Source: DATAVK01 sp036267755 (GTDB lineage: Bacteria; Actinomycetota; Actinomycetes; JAFAQI01). Taken from it: 7,463 nt of DNA. The notes under the pieces were generated by a model. The model searched no databases and was not told the DNA's origin. It saw only the letters and a program-made list of their open reading frames with translations. Location: contig DATAVK010000078.1 of assembly GCA_036267755.1 (NCBI GenBank), positions 1-7,463 of the forward strand, given 5' to 3'. The position numbers and the translations under genes were made by a program. Below, in pieces: positions 6,103-7,463 of this stretch (the stretch's first letter is position 1; every line of letters starts with the position of its first letter).

Positions 6103-7463
6103 GGCAGCAGGATCCCGCGGTCGACCAGCGCCCGCACCGAGGCGCACACCGGGGACGCCAGCGTGTCGGCCGGGATGCCGGTCGCGACGGCCAGCACGTC
6201 GACCAGGTCGGCCAGCCGATGCGTGCCGTCAGAGCCGGCGACGAGTGCGGCGCTCGCGTCGTCGGTCGGCACCGTCCACCGGAAGCCTTCGTCGAGGCGC
6301 AGCATCGACGCCGTCGGCTCCCAGCCGCTGTCGCCGACGGTTGCCGCGGTGTCCAGCCGTACGCCGGGCGCGGCGTGCAGCGCCGCCCCGAGCAGCGCGT
6401 CGTCGTCCCGGCCGCGCAGCCACTCGGTCCGGTCGAGCCAGCCCGCGATGTGGGGGCCGAGCGGCTGGTCCACGGGGTGGAGCACCGACTCAATGGCCAG
6501 GCGGTGCGGTGACCCGCCACGCCGCAGCACGACCCAGCCGAAGCCAACGGCGTTGATCCGCTCCGTCTCGAACCAGCGCAGCCAGCGCTCCCGCAGCTCG
6601 ACATCCGCCGACTCACCGGCGTCGTCGAGCCAGGTGGCGACGTAGCCGGCGGGACGTTCCTGGTCGCGCTCGATCAGCCAGGCGTCCACGCCCAGGTCGG
6701 AGACCCACGACGACACCCGGTCCCGCCAGTCCTCGCCGTCGACGTGCAGCCAGTTGACCAGCAGCTGGGCGACACCGCCGTCGGCCAAGACCGAAGCGCA
6801 GGCCCGGACCGCCCGGCGCGACAGCTCGTCTCCCGGCAGCCCGCCATCGCGGTAGTCGAACCGCGCACCGGGGCCGACGACGAACGGCGGGTTGCACACG
6901 ACCAGGTCGAACTCCCGATCCGCCACCGGCGTGACCAAATCGCCTTCGAGCAGCTCGATGCTCACGCCGGACAGCGCGGCCGTTGTAGCCGCCAGGCTCA
7001 ACGCTCGAGGCACCGAGTCGGTCGCGGTGACGGTGTCGACGTGCCCGGCGAGGTGCAGCGCGAGCACGCCTGAGCCGGTGCCGACGTCGAGGGCCCGGGC
7101 TACCGGCCGGCGCACCGTCAGCTGCGCGAGGGTCATGGCGGCCGAGCCGACCCCGAGGACGTGGTCGCGGCGCACCGGGCGACCGCCCGGGTCGGTGCGG
7201 TCGGACACGACCCACCAGTCGTGGGTCCCGTCGGCGTGCGGCGACACGTCGTACGCCGCTCGGACCGTTCCGCCGGATCGGGTCAACAGCGGGGCGGCAT
7301 CGGCCAGCGGCAGCACCCGTGCCACAGCCTCCGCGTCGAGCGGCTCGCCGCGCACGAACAGCCGGACGAGCGTCGCAGGTGGCGAGAGACCGTCGAGATC
7401 GGCGAGGTCCAACGCCGCGACCGCATCCACAGTGTACGACGAACGGCGCAGCGCGTCCGAGAC
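6099..7463 (-). CDS. Class I SAM-dependent methyltransferase with NPPF motif, 5' end probably outside window
   Basis: This gene encodes a Rossmann-fold methyltransferase. Numbered from the GTG at 7430, it shows motif I LDVGTGSG (114-121), the acidic residue ending the second strand (D138 in TATDS) and VVCNPPF (177-183). The NPPF/Y signature marks enzymes that methylate amino groups of adenine, guanine or glutamine side chains, so DNA, rRNA or protein is a possible target. An N-terminal domain of about 100 residues and a C-terminal extension flank the catalytic core. The last 50 residues (RLADLVDVLAVATGIPADTL and on to LVDRGILLP) look like a winged helix. The architecture resembles actinobacterial proteins annotated as methyltransferases with DUF7059/DUF7782 domains (named from memory). 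The GTG at 7430 lacks a Shine-Dalgarno site, and the frame stays open to 7463, reading VSDALRRSSYT before it. That looks like the usual N-terminal sequence of the family, so I place the true start beyond the edge. The stop overlaps the next gene's ATG. Confidence 0.85.
   Translation of the reverse strand, partial: VSDALRRSSYTVDAVAALDLADLDGLSPPATLVRLFVRGEPLDAEAVARVLPLADAAPLLTRSGGTVRAAYDVSPHADGTHDWWVVSDRTDPGGRPVRRDHVLGVGSAAMTLAQLTVRRPVARALDVGTGSGVLALHLAGHVDTVTATDSVPRALSLAATTAALSGVSIELLEGDLVTPVADREFDLVVCNPPFVVGPGARFDYRDGGLPGDELSRRAVRACASVLADGGVAQLLVNWLHVDGEDWRDRVSSWVSDLGVDAWLIERDQERPAGYVATWLDDAGESADVELRERWLRWFETERINAVGFGWVVLRRGGSPHRLAIESVLHPVDQPLGPHIAGWLDRTEWLRGRDDDALLGAALHAAPGVRLDTAATVGDSGWEPTASMLRLDEGFRWTVPTDDASAALVAGSDGTHRLADLVDVLAVATGIPADTLASPVCASVRALVDRGILLP

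Noticed and set aside
5503..6645. Plus-strand open frame of 380 codons
   Set aside because: It is antisense to the 193-aa gene and the methyltransferase, and its protein is Ser/Arg/Pro-rich without recognisable domains.

Overview
The window is a compact stretch of high-GC bacterial chromosome, almost certainly from an actinobacterium. The signs are strong G/C bias at third codon positions, GTG/TTG starts, a type IA topoisomerase with a Lys/Ala-rich tail and no zinc fingers, and a major-facilitator domain fused to thymidylate kinase. All five genes lie on the minus strand and read from the right edge to the left edge. No RNA gene, mobile element, CRISPR array or convincing promoter or terminator was found, and no stretch over about 60 bases lacks a gene.

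In transcription order: (1) a class I SAM-dependent methyltransferase with an NPPF motif (about 7463-6099, 5' end probably outside the window); (2) a 193-residue uncharacterised protein (6102-5521), whose ATG overlaps the methyltransferase stop in ATGA; (3) topA, DNA topoisomerase I (5468-2694), after a 52-base gap with a good Shine-Dalgarno site; (4) a 12-TM MFS/dTMP kinase fusion (2644-449), after a 49-base gap; (5) holB, the DNA polymerase III delta' subunit (452 to beyond 1), overlapping the previous stop in GTGA. The spacing fits one transcription unit, or two if topA has its own promoter.

The shared theme is DNA replication and topology. TopA relaxes negative supercoils, Tmk makes dTDP for dTTP synthesis, and delta' is part of the loader that places the beta sliding clamp on DNA. 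The methyltransferase and the 193-residue protein are less understood members. The 193-residue protein begins MTGQLSLFGS, which contains an exact match to the beta-clamp-binding consensus QL(S/D)LF, and its body looks like two degenerate LAGLIDADG-type halves. That suggests a clamp-associated, non-catalytic protein and is the most interesting lead here. Otherwise this is a conserved housekeeping region, and I do not see a defence system or other accessory island.
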